Assembly (NCBI GenBank): GCA_001051155.2
Contig: JYIP02000004.1
Span: 2,970,383 to 3,034,382, forward strand
DNA from: Chrysoporthe austroafricana
Taxonomy: Eukaryota > Ascomycota > Sordariomycetes > Diaporthales > Cryphonectriaceae
DNA length: 64,000 bases
Reading direction: 5' to 3'
Position 1 is the stretch's first letter; each line of letters opens with the position of its first letter. Under the pieces are notes generated by a model, which was not told the origin of the DNA, ran no database searches, and saw only the letters and a list, made by a program, of their open reading frames with translations. Of the stretch, positions 1 through 9,363 are shown piece by piece. The translations under genes and the position numbers were made by a program.

Positions 1-2
1 CG

Positions 3-587
3 GCCGCGAAGGTGAAGACGCACCGCACAGGCGAGTCCCCCACGCCCAAGGTAAAGACGCACAACACCGGCGGCAGCTCCTCCCGGCCCCTGCCCGACCC
101 CCGGACGTACTCGTCACCGACCACCTCACCCCCTTCCCCGCAGATGAACCGCACCGACCGCTTCCTGGCGACCAGCCCGGCGCCCGCGCCCGCGCGGCCG
201 CAGGCGTCGCCGACGTACGCGCGCGAGCTCGGCGGCACGGCGGAGCGCGACGCCGAGGACCGGCGGCGGCAGCAGGCCCAGCAGCACACCAAGGCCGGCG
301 GGTGGGCGTCCAAGTCGCTGCTCGAGCGCGAGATGGAGCTGGAGCGGCAGCGGCAGCGCGAGTGGGAGGACTCGCAGAAGGAGACGGCCAAGGCGGTGCG
401 GCCCGGCGATGGCCAGGGCGGCGTCGAGGGTATCGGCGGCGGCATCGGCGGGCGGTGGGACGTCGGCCAGTGGGCGGGGTACACGGGCGGCGACAACCAG
501 AACCGCGGGACGCAGGGCATCGGCGCCGGGCGGCGGCAGATCACGGGCCCGCGGCCGCTGCCCGGCACGCCGGGGTCGGGCCGCTGA
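3..587 (+). CDS. C-terminal part of an uncharacterised coiled-coil protein (5' truncated)
   Basis: The frame is open from the left edge of the window, so the start lies outside it; the visible part is about 194 residues. It begins with two short copies of a PKVKTHxTG motif, continues through a Ser/Pro-rich stretch, then an acidic-basic helical segment (around KSLLEREMELERQRQREWED) likely to form a coiled coil, and ends in a Gly/Gln-rich tail with WDVGQWAGYTGG and RRQITGPRPLPG. The tail looks like a conserved C-terminal signature of a fungal protein, but I cannot name the family. GC is high, as in the neighbouring genes. No function is assigned. Confidence 0.6.
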   Translation, partial: AAKVKTHRTGESPTPKVKTHNTGGSSSRPLPDPRTYSSPTTSPPSPQMNRTDRFLATSPAPAPARPQASPTYARELGGTAERDAEDRRRQQAQQHTKAGGWASKSLLEREMELERQRQREWEDSQKETAKAVRPGDGQGGVEGIGGGIGGRWDVGQWAGYTGGDNQNRGTQGIGAGRRQITGPRPLPGTPGSGR

Positions 588-1416
588 GGCTGAGGTGGGG
601 GGGGGGGTGGTCGTCGTCAAGGTGGTAGTAGGTAGGAGGGTCTGCTTATTTTTTGCTGCTCGCTTGCTCGGTTTTTACCATAGACATACATCATGCCCTT
701 CTGCGCGGCGTTGGCAAAATTTTGGTGGTATACCCATAATTTACTCTCTTCCAGCCTACCTACCTCGTTGGCCTTGTCTTCCCTTGCGCGTGTAGGCAGC
801 TCTGTTTACTCCGCCATTGAAGAGATGGTGTAGCTACAACCTGAGAGCGAGACATCCATCGCAGCCAGCACAGATGAGTACAGTATATAATTACTTGAGG
901 TCCTGGACTCGAGCACCCGCGTGTCGACACCGCTACACTGCTCACACTCACTGGCCGGTCCCGCTCCCATGCCGACACACGAATTCTCGGTAAGTCCTCC
1001 CCGTGTTCGGCTCGACTTAGAGGCCGGCAGCGAGGCCCTGCCCTTCCTCCCCCCGGCCCTCGAGGCGACGGATTCGTGCAGCGGATGCCTGCTTGCGGAC
1101 CGGCATCCCGGAGAATCTCCACAGCGTTACAGTAGCGCATGCTTTGACTGGTGGGACTTGGGTGCCTCAACCAGGTCGGTTCCTCATCTTGCAGCGCGGT
1201 CTGGCTTCCCGCCCTCCGAATCCGTCCTGTCCTGCGGAGACGCTCGCTCTAGCGAACCGCCGACGGGCTCACCACCACCTCGCTGATCCCTCCGGGGAGG
1301 AGGTGGTATAAGAGCGGGCGGGCGCGCCGCGATGGAGGCCCTGCGCCGCGGCCGTCCCCCCGTCCGCCCACCGGACCTGTCCTGCCCTGCCCTGCTGGCC
1401 CAGCCGAGACGCGAGC
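588..1416. other. Intergenic region with the promoter of the carboxylesterase gene
   Basis: No ORF here has coding character. It contains the 3' flank of the upstream gene and a pyrimidine-rich stretch and TATA-like box shortly before the esterase start at 1417. Confidence 0.6.
1307..1314 (+). promoter_or_regulatory. TATA-like box of the carboxylesterase gene
   Basis: TATAAGAG lies about 100 bases before the ATG at 1417, embedded in GC-rich DNA where it stands out. Spacing fits a fungal core promoter; not proven. Confidence 0.45.
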
Positions 1417-3599
1417 ATGGCTCCTCACGACCTCCTGCGGGCTGCCGCTGCCCTCCTGGCCCCTCTGGCCGCCGTCGCCGCCGCCCCGCCGCCGTCCCCG
1501 CAGAGCATCGGCGCCGACCTCACCATCCTCATGAATAATGACCTCCAAGGCATGTGACGGACCGGCCCCTCCCCCTGCACGGTTGTGCAGGCCCCCAGCT
1601 GACCGCACGCCCCCCAGGCACGAGCAGCCCGCACCTGGACTCAGCGGTGATCCTGCTCGGCAGCAACACCTCGTACCATGCCGCCGCCGCGGGCTGCGCG
1701 GCCCTGGGCGAGCAGCTCTGGTCCCCGGACGCGGCGGGCGCCGCGGCCGCCATCCGGCCCGCCCGGGACTACCTCGTCTACGAGGGCCGTGCGGCCGCCG
1801 GCACGCGGTTCTGGGTGGCCCCGTCGGGCGACACGCCGCGTACCATCAGCGCCGAGGGCGAGGTGCTAGCGGCGGCGGCGGGGCCCGGCCTCGCCCTCGC
1901 CGTTCTCTGCACGCAGTCGGCGCCCTTAGCCACCGCGGCGTCGGCGGGCGGCCCGGCGGACCCCGCGTGGCAAGTCGCGGTGCGCGCGAACGGCGAGGAC
2001 CTCGTCGGGTTGGTTCCCGCGCTCTGCTCTGGCGGGAGAGGGGTCTGATTCGTGTGTGCTCTCTCCAGGTTCCGGGACCGCGCGTCCTTCCGCTTCTACG
2101 GGGTGCGCTACGCGGCGCAGCCGGAGCGGTTCACGTATTCTGAGCTGTACGCCGGGTCCAACGGCACGGTCCCGGCGACGGCGTTCGGCAGCGAGTGCCC
2201 CCAGGCGCCGGGTGTCGGGTCGGAGGACTGCCTGTTCCTGAACATCTGGACGCCCTACCTGCCGCGGCCGGGGGGCGGGCGCACAGAAGCCCGCCTCAAG
2301 CCGGTCATGTTCTGGATCCACGGGGGCGGCTTCACGGCCGGGACCGGCAGCGACAGCACGTTCGACGGCGGGAGCCTGGCGTCGCGGGGCGACGTCGTCG
2401 TCGTCACCATCAACTACCGGCTGGCGACCCTCGGCTTCCTCGCCCTGGACGACGGGCTCACCAGGGGCAACTACGGCATCGCCGACCAGATCACGGCGCT
2501 GGGCTGGGTTATCGCCCACATCGCCGACTTCGGGGGCGACGCCGGCCGGATCACCATCTTCGGCCAGTCCGCCGGCGCCGCGTCCGTCCGCGCCCTGATG
2601 GCCTCACCCCGGGCCCGCGGCAAGTTCGCCGCGGCGATCCCGCAGAGCAACCTCGGCGGCCTCAACTACGGCGCGCCGTACTCGGAGTACTACACCATCG
2701 AGCAGGAGATGGCGGTGGCCGGCGCCGCGATCCTGGCCGAGGCGAACTGCACGGACGCGCCGTCGCGGGTCGACTGCCTGCGCCAGCTGACCGCGCCCGC
2801 CCTTCTCGCCCTGACGACGACGCAGTACATCGTCCAGGACGGGACGTACATCACCTCCGACCACCTCCAGCTCAACGGATCCGCGGCGCCCTACAGGCTC
2901 CTGATGGGCACCATGCGCGACGACGGCGCCGCGCTGATCGCCTTCCCGGACACCGCCAATGAGGCGGCCTACCTGGCCGAGATAGGCTGGGCCACGCCGC
3001 CGGCGGGCCTCTTCCCGGTTCCCGACGGCAGCGCGAACCAGACGCTCGACCTGTTCAACACGACGGCGCGGTACGCCACGGACGGCATGTTCCGCTGCGC
3101 CGACGAAGCCACCGTCTACGCCGGCCTCGCGAGCGGGCTCTGGCCCGCCGTCTACTACTACGAGATGGGCCGCTCGTACCAGCTGGACAACTGGCCGGGC
3201 TACGACGTGTGCCAGCCGCCCGCCGACGCGGCCCACCCGTACGGGGACCCGCGCGGGCCGTACTTCCGGTGCCACTCGGGCGACCTGTACGAGGTCTTCG
3301 GCAACGTCGCCTTCCAGGGCCTGCCGTTCCGCGACGGCGACGATCTGCCGTTCGAGCAGATGGTCGTCGACGCGTGGGCGTCGTTCGCGCGGACGGGCGA
3401 CCCCAACCCGGACGCGGGCTTCCTCGAGGCCAGGGGGTACGCCAACACGAGCAGCATCCTGCAGTCGAGCGGGCTGTGGAGGCCAGCTACGAGGGGGAAC
3501 TTGACGCTGCGGGCGCTGACATGGCCGCCGTACCAGGATACCTTCGGGGAGCAGCCGCAGTGCAGTGGCATCGGGCTGCCCCTTACGTACTATCAGTGA
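1417..3599 (+). CDS. Secreted type-B carboxylesterase/lipase with N-terminal extension
   Basis: Predicted exons are 1417-1549, 1618-2008 and 2069-3599, giving 684 residues. A hydrophobic Ala/Leu-rich signal peptide covers about residues 1-23, so secretion is likely. Residues about 45-180 form an extra domain with paired Cys and an LxxxxSYxxAxxxCAALGEQLW pattern, reminiscent of the C-type-lectin-like N-terminus of some fungal esterases. The alpha/beta-hydrolase part starts near FRFYGVRYA and carries the EDCLFLNIW block, the oxyanion HGGGF and the nucleophile elbow GQSAG. A late CHSGDLYEVFGN region would supply the catalytic His. It should hydrolyse carboxylic esters outside the cell; the substrate cannot be told. 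Intron 2 uses donor GTTGGT; intron 1 seems to be GC-AG. Confidence 0.88.
1550..1617 (+). other. Probable GC-AG intron in the carboxylesterase gene
   Basis: The only junction pair that keeps frame between the signal-peptide exon and the next exon starts at AAG|GCATGT and ends at CCCCAG, with a CTGAC branch site at 1599-1603. The nearby GT at 1554 does not give the right phase with any acceptor. Confidence 0.6.
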
Positions 3600-4664
3600 G
3601 CTGGCAGTGAATGAGACTGGCTAGAAATCACCCTTGAGATGACTACACGTTGAAAATTCTTCCATCGAAACGACCAGCTTTAGACCAATCCGATGGGGGA
3701 AAGGTGAAGTATGTACAGAAATAGAAGTCACAAATTTTCTAGGAACTGTGGGATGTGGAGGCATGTGGTCTGTTGATGCGTCAACTTCTTCTGCTGGGCA
3801 ACGTAGTCCAAGAGCTACCGGTAGTTTCTAAAGAGCGCCCACCTGGTGGAGCTCCGCTGCTCAAGACAAGCAGTGTGGAAGGCTTTTGCTACCGCTTTTC
3901 TTTGCCATTTATTAGGTTTTACAAAACCCACACCTACATTCGACCCCGGCTCACTGCTAGATATGGCTCCAGTGAGATGTATCATGTGTCTAGACGTATG
4001 TGTAGAGGTATCCAAAAATTGTGTTGTAGACGTCTATAGTGCTTGCGGGCTGAAACCAAAGATCATGTTGACCTGTCTTCATCCAGTGTAGCGGGGCGTT
4101 CCTGCTCCTCCCAACAAGCAAGTGTGAATCTCTGTGCTTGAATTGAAGAAATTTGACCTTTGATTGATAAGTTCCTAGAGTGATTTGTACCGCGAGACAA
4201 CAAATTGTCTTGAGGAGGAGGATGAAGGCGTTGCGAGACTCGTGACTGTCAGAGAGAGTTCGCAGTCACGACAGCCGCAGGAAAGGGCAGATCTGTAGCC
4301 ATGGAAGGCTCCCTGGTATTCTTTCAATTGGTCATAACCTTTTGAGCCACCTTCCTCCAACGGAATCGAGATGCCTCTGTCATCATGCTTCCCCGTTCTG
4401 ATCCCTTGACCTCTTCGTTGCTTTGCATCCCCCCCTCTCCTAGCTTAGCTGATGATTCGAATCGCCAGAGGCCCAGAGCTGGAAATTGAGAGGAGCGGTC
4501 ACAGCAGAGTTTCTGTTTAAAAACTTGCTGTTAGTATCCACACTCTCTCGACCAAGTTTGGCAGCTGGGTTTGGCTACTGGGAAGACTTGCCTGAATAGT
4601 GGGTGCCGACCACAAGTTGCGGTCATACCGGTGATGGCAAGGCCTTGGGACCTAGTCTCATTTC
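3600..4664. other. Intergenic, no gene recognised
   Basis: Short ORFs here are unrelated to anything I recognise and lack consistent codon use. GC drops clearly against the esterase gene. Confidence 0.5.
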
Positions 4665-4880
4665 TAAGCCAGCCCAATCCTCCTCATAACGGTGCCCGGC
4701 GACACGGGAAATAGCTGCGGTTGTCGCAGCGCCGACTAGAGTTACGATTGCCATGGTTGGCATCCTCATAGCCTCTCTGATCAAACCTGTTGAGCCAGTC
4801 CAGATTCTCTTCCCCGCTGTGCTTAGCAACACAGGAAAGATTGGCGAGGTTTGTTGCGCCGACCACAGTAGTGGTCATCG
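4665..4880 (-). repeat. Imperfect tandem duplication of the motif-X segment
   Basis: Unit 1 (4880-4791, minus strand) and unit 2 (4756-4665) align over about 90 bases. Translations run in parallel: TTTVVGATNLANLSCVAKHS against AIVTLVGAATTAAISRVAGH, followed by EExxDW in both. Confidence 0.5.
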
Positions 4881-5010
4881 AGTTTCCAGCTAGATCCTGT
4901 AGTTGGAGCTGGGTCTCCGCACTCATATCCATGTTTTCAACAATTAGTAGGCCTTGTAGCTTGAGAGCCTCGGAGCCTGTGATCAGACGGGCCTTCGAAG
5001 TTGGGACTGG
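4665..5010 (-). pseudogene. Relic resembling the C-terminus of a C5 cytosine DNA methyltransferase-like protein
   Basis: Read on the minus strand from about 5000 down, one frame gives ARLITGSEALKLQGL, then LQLQDLAGNSMTTTVVGA. This matches the order of the last C5-methyltransferase motifs: motif IX/target region with EALxLQG, then motif X with an AGNxM core. The frame ends at 4684 without a convincing protein end, and no catalytic PCQ, ENV or FxG motif is seen in the surrounding kilobase. I therefore read it as a decayed fragment. A second, divergent copy of the motif-X segment follows in another frame. Upstream ORFs to about 5367 could be further decayed parts but are not recognisable. Confidence 0.4.
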
Positions 5011-5367
5011 GAAATGCTTAGCAGGTCAGCACAGCTCTCTTGTTGTGAGTCCGTAGACTGGAGGGAATATCAGGATGAAGTGAGAAGGAGGAAGATGTGT
5101 CGTGTAGTGCTAACCTTTGTCCCGGTTTATTTATAAACCATAAGCCCTTCCCCATCAGCTGGGGCAAGTCGCCCCCATTGGAGAGCTGCTGGAAAAGCTT
5201 GTCTGGAGATAGGGTTTCATTGGAAGAGATCGACGCAGTTGTGATGTCAAAAGGAAGCAAGATGGAAAATGTGCGTCGAGAGACACGACGTTAAATAGTG
5301 TTAGCGCCAGCAGTAGGACCCAGCTGCTCACGCCATTGACCGCCTTCGCTTTCATATCAGAAGCCAA

Positions 5368-8153
5368 TAATAATGACGAGGAGACTACGCTAGTACCTTT
5401 CCATGCAAGAGCTCACGATCAAGAAAAGCCATGTTTTGTCTGGGCCACTTGGTAAGAGCTCGAGCAACAGAAATCAACCGCTAAGTGGTTCGAGGGCCCA
5501 CAAAGGCTTTTGATCCTATATGCTGCAGCCAGTGGAGCTGCGAGCCAAATCCTCATTTCCAATCATGAATGGCTTTCTATGGCTCCTCACCCATTGAAAA
5601 TGTTGCCCTTCTAGAGTTTAGGGCATCAGCCCTGAGACTAGAGCCACACCAGTATGGGTCAGTTTGACTCATTGAGTACCGCCCGATGGCACCAGCCTGC
5701 TATGTCGCCTTCCCCTTTCCTCCCCCGTTCCTATAGCCTCTGGTGATCTAACTGGTCTTGTAAATTCCCTGCGGTCGAACAGTCACGGCGAGAAAGCTCA
5801 CGACTCGTCGATATGCCTCTCAGACCCTCGCACTCTCGGGCCCCCGCCTTTGATGATCCAGGCCCTTGCCAGTCAGTCTCGCCTTCCCAACACCGCTATC
5901 AAAATCAAACTTCCGGGAATTCAACCGAAATGGATCACTAGGGTTGTTGATATCTATATTTCTGCGCAAGAATACGTGATAACGAGCCTTCTAGGAGGTT
6001 ATTGTCGACCTAGGACGCAGAACAACGTGAAAGCTTCGAAAGAGGCTTCCTCACCAGTTGACTAGGTAATCTTTCAGACACGGCTTAACAACATGTTTCA
6101 GCAGTACCCCGGCGAATGACCCCCCTGTGTTCCCCCACGTAGGATTCTGAAGGTCATCTGCAGCGTAAAGCCAAAGCCAAGTCAGTGTGATCGCCTCGGT
6201 TCCCTCCGCGGTGGGAGATTCTCCCGGGCATTCATTGCTCGCCGTAAACGGCGGGAACTTCAACCACCTGTAGCAGCACACAGACTCATCGGTGCGGCAC
6301 AATGATCTGCAGTCTCTTGTAGGCGAGTCTCACACTGACCTCGAGTGTCCGCGATTCATCTCTGGCCCCTGCCTGGGTAGCAGCCTTGCCGCATTATTCA
6401 TCATGTGTGGGGCTAACTCAAGCACGCTATTGGTTGGTGTGTTGACTTGCGGACGTCTTCCCAGGAGCGAGGCTGAAAACCCTCGTCTGTTCGCTGTCGT
6501 CAGTTTGTGCTGCTTCCTCTCCTGTCTGGACTGATAGTCCAAGTCTCATCGTGTAATTTAAATGAGCGCATGGATCGCGGTATAAATCGTAGTCTTGATT
6601 CATGTTGAGGTTTTGCTGATTCTGGCAGCTGTCCCTCCAGCGTCGTGTAGTTGTACTGCGGAGTAACCGTTGCTGCGGCCATGACTGAATAAATTAGATG
6701 GAACAGTTCAAGTCTCTGTAGGCGACAACTTCGTCCCATAAGCTCCGTGCCTTTGTCATCGGTTATTACTATCTAGAGACGAACCTCGTCTAATATGTTG
6801 ATATTCCTATGGGCAATTCATGCGGAGGACATGCAGCACCGTTCTGGGATCCGTACTATCCATTGTGGTTGTGCGTTCGGCCAAGAATACGTATACCGAA
6901 ACTGATTCCATATGACGCGGGAATAGGCCCATGTGCGCTTTGGTGCTGTAGTCGAAGGCTTGCAGATAGCAAGATCTGCACTACCCGGTAAGGCATCCCG
7001 AGCTAGTATGATACAAGTATCTGAGAAGGACTTCAAATCTTTAGGGATAAGAACGAGAGGATACAATCTCGCTCGCTGCCGACATGTGATCGCATTTTCA
7101 GTCATCAGCACCCGCAATAATTATGACACGGAATCGTGGACTGCAGAGCAGCAGCATACTGAGGCGAAGTCCTTGCTTGAGATGGCAATAACTCCACATG
7201 AGCTTCGAAAAAAAGTCTTGATACCGGATGTAGGTCTCTAAAATCATACAGAATGTACGGTGAGGAGTGTTTGATTAGCTATGTTTTTACGCAGGGTACC
7301 TAAGATCACGGGATTCGCAGTGGACCTACTTAAGTAATGCATGTTTGGCAGCGCGAAAGGGTATCACGTGCTTTGGGCCTTACCGGTTTGTTTACTGTAG
7401 ATAGGCGATGGACCGTTCGGTGACACAATCTACAGCTAGCCGGCCGTTTGCCTAGCTAGATTGCAGAAATGCAGACCACGGCACACATGTACCTTTGATC
7501 CTGACTACACTTCCACAGTGGAAGAAATAGCAAATCGACGGGGCGCCGATCTCCGACCTCTGGAAGCAGGAATTGAAAGCTGTTCCGATGCCTGAGTGCA
7601 TGTGGATCTTCGATTGCCACATCTCGTTTGATTGCTCCCGACCGTTGTATGCCAGCGCGAGTCAAACGCAACGGCAAGCGCAGGCAAGCCGGGGGTCTGG
7701 TTTGCCTAGGGGATCGTCCGCAGAGCTGCGGAGCGGGTAAACAACCAAGCACTAGCAGACGGTTGGGTGCGAATCGTGGGATCTGCACGAGCTTCCTGCC
7801 ATACTACAAGCGCTAGCGTAGTTGATGACTGACAGTAAGAGGAAAACTAGGAGCTGCTAGTTGGCCACAGGTTGATACCGGGCGCGCGAGGAATTGAGAA
7901 TAATCATGACGGGACGCGCATAAAAAGCCGCCGACCGCCCTGCATGCTGCCGGAAAGTTTGAACTCCAGCCATCTCAACCACAACTCACACATTCGCATT
8001 CACGGTTAGGCGGAGCGACTGGTGGCCATCACAGGTCGAGAGTGCCTCCACCACACCGCACCACGCAACCGAGACACCATCAACCAAACAAGACTCAAAA
8101 ACACAACGCACAAAACCTCCACCGGGGTGCATTCCGCCCCACAGAAGCTATAT
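5368..8153. other. Gene-poor stretch, nothing recognised
   Basis: Only short scattered ORFs with no family resemblance. Base composition is lower in GC than the flanking genes, which fits old decayed DNA. The last part, from about 7920, has CATAAAAAG and a CA/CT-rich leader that probably belong to the small gene at 8305. Confidence 0.5.
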
Positions 8154-8248
8154 CCTCCTCGTACTCCTCCTCGTACTCCTCCTCGTACTCCTCCTCGTAC
8201 TCCTCCTCGTACTCCTCCTCGTACTCCTCCTCGTACTCCTCCTCCTAC
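8154..8248 (+). repeat. 12-bp minisatellite, about seven units
   Basis: The unit GTACTCCTCCTC is repeated in near-perfect tandem from 8161 to about 8248. It lies about 60-150 bases before the ATG at 8305, probably in the transcribed leader. All three forward frames stay open over it, which creates misleading ORFs. Confidence 0.9.
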
Positions 8249-8304
8249 GTACATACACAGTCAACCAGACTCTCAACCGTGTGATTCACCACCAACAAGC
8301 GACA

Positions 8305-8598
8305 ATGTGCATCTACAGACCACACCAGCACCAGACCTGCGGCTGCCACCAGCGCGGCAAGGCCCTCCAGATGGTCCGTCGGGGCTGGCGCGGCCTGCGC
8401 CGGCGCTGGCGCGTCGACTCGGTCGCCAGATCGCCCGGGACCCGCCGCACCAAGAAGATCCACTTCTCCCGCCGCCGCCCAGCCGGCAGACCGGCCGCGA
8501 GGAACCCGCCCAGGCGCTGGCGGGTGGACCGGGTGACGAGGACGGAGGCCGGCCGCGTCCGGCTCATCCGGTTCGTCCGACGACCTGTTGGGGAGTGA
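8305..8598 (+). CDS. Small, very basic protein of unknown function
   Basis: A 97-residue intronless ORF. It starts with MCIYRPHQHQTCGCHQRG, a Cys/His pattern like that at the start of many small fungal proteins of unknown function. The rest is Arg-rich with two copies of an RRWRVDxVxR motif about 40 residues apart (near residues 33 and 74). The ORF is markedly more GC-rich than its surroundings and the ATG follows CGACA, a reasonable fungal start context. The basic tail could bind nucleic acid, but this is only a charge argument. A random GC-rich ORF remains possible. Confidence 0.45.
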   Translation: MCIYRPHQHQTCGCHQRGKALQMVRRGWRGLRRRWRVDSVARSPGTRRTKKIHFSRRRPAGRPAARNPPRRWRVDRVTRTEAGRVRLIRFVRRPVGE

Positions 8599-9363
8599 GA
8601 GGGAACTCTGGGTTTGCCTGTTTTCTCTGGTGCTGCTGCTTGGGATCTGTCTGCCGCCTTTGTGTTAGCGGAGCACTTGGTCGGCGTACAAGAGGGGATC
8701 GGGCAGGGGATTGCTTTTCGTTCATATTTGCTGTTGCAGGGCTTGAAGTCCAAAATGGAACAAGCATAAAGACAAGAAGATACAATGGCGGCTGGAAGGG
8801 GGTTGTGGTAATTATCCAGATTGCTCTAAGGAATCAAGAATTTTGTGGATGCGACAAACATACATGGATGGCGTCTCGGAATTCTGGAAATACGGCTTGC
8901 AAGCATCTCGATCGACAATAAATACAGAAACCACGAAAGGAGGATTGAATTATGAAGAGATCAATAGATTGATACCTGGCATATAAGGACGAAGCAGATC
9001 AAAAGATCTGTTATCATCTTCGCTCCGCGCTTGTGCTTTTGTGCTGCCATACAGTGAAGAAAAGTTTCGCATGTGCCTGCCTGAAGCAGAAGTGAAGCAG
9101 AATGGCCTGTCTCTTCCTCTGCCTTGTATCCATCTGGCTTGTTGGGCCTCCCTGCTGTAGAAGTTGATCTATTCGAACGCTCTATGGGAGTTTCTCTGTC
9201 CGGGTTGCAGATCAAGTATTCGATGCCACTCGGACTGCATTCGTGATCTTTCGTTTTGAGATGAGCCAGGCTCAAAGATGCTTTATTATCAAGAAGCTTA
9301 AATTGTGCTGGTCATGTGGACTGCAGATCACTCACCAATTACCACAAGCCATCCATCCACCCA
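8599..9363. other. Intergenic between two converging genes
   Basis: 3' flanks of the small basic gene and of the NRDE-2 gene. Nothing else recognised. Confidence 0.55.

Noticed and set aside
8154..8248. CRISPR-like array
   Set aside because: Direct 12-bp tandem units without spacers in a eukaryotic genome; a minisatellite.
8022..8921. Open frame of 299 residues with a PPRT repeat
   Set aside because: It exists because the 12-bp minisatellite has no stop in any frame; the translation outside it has no protein character.
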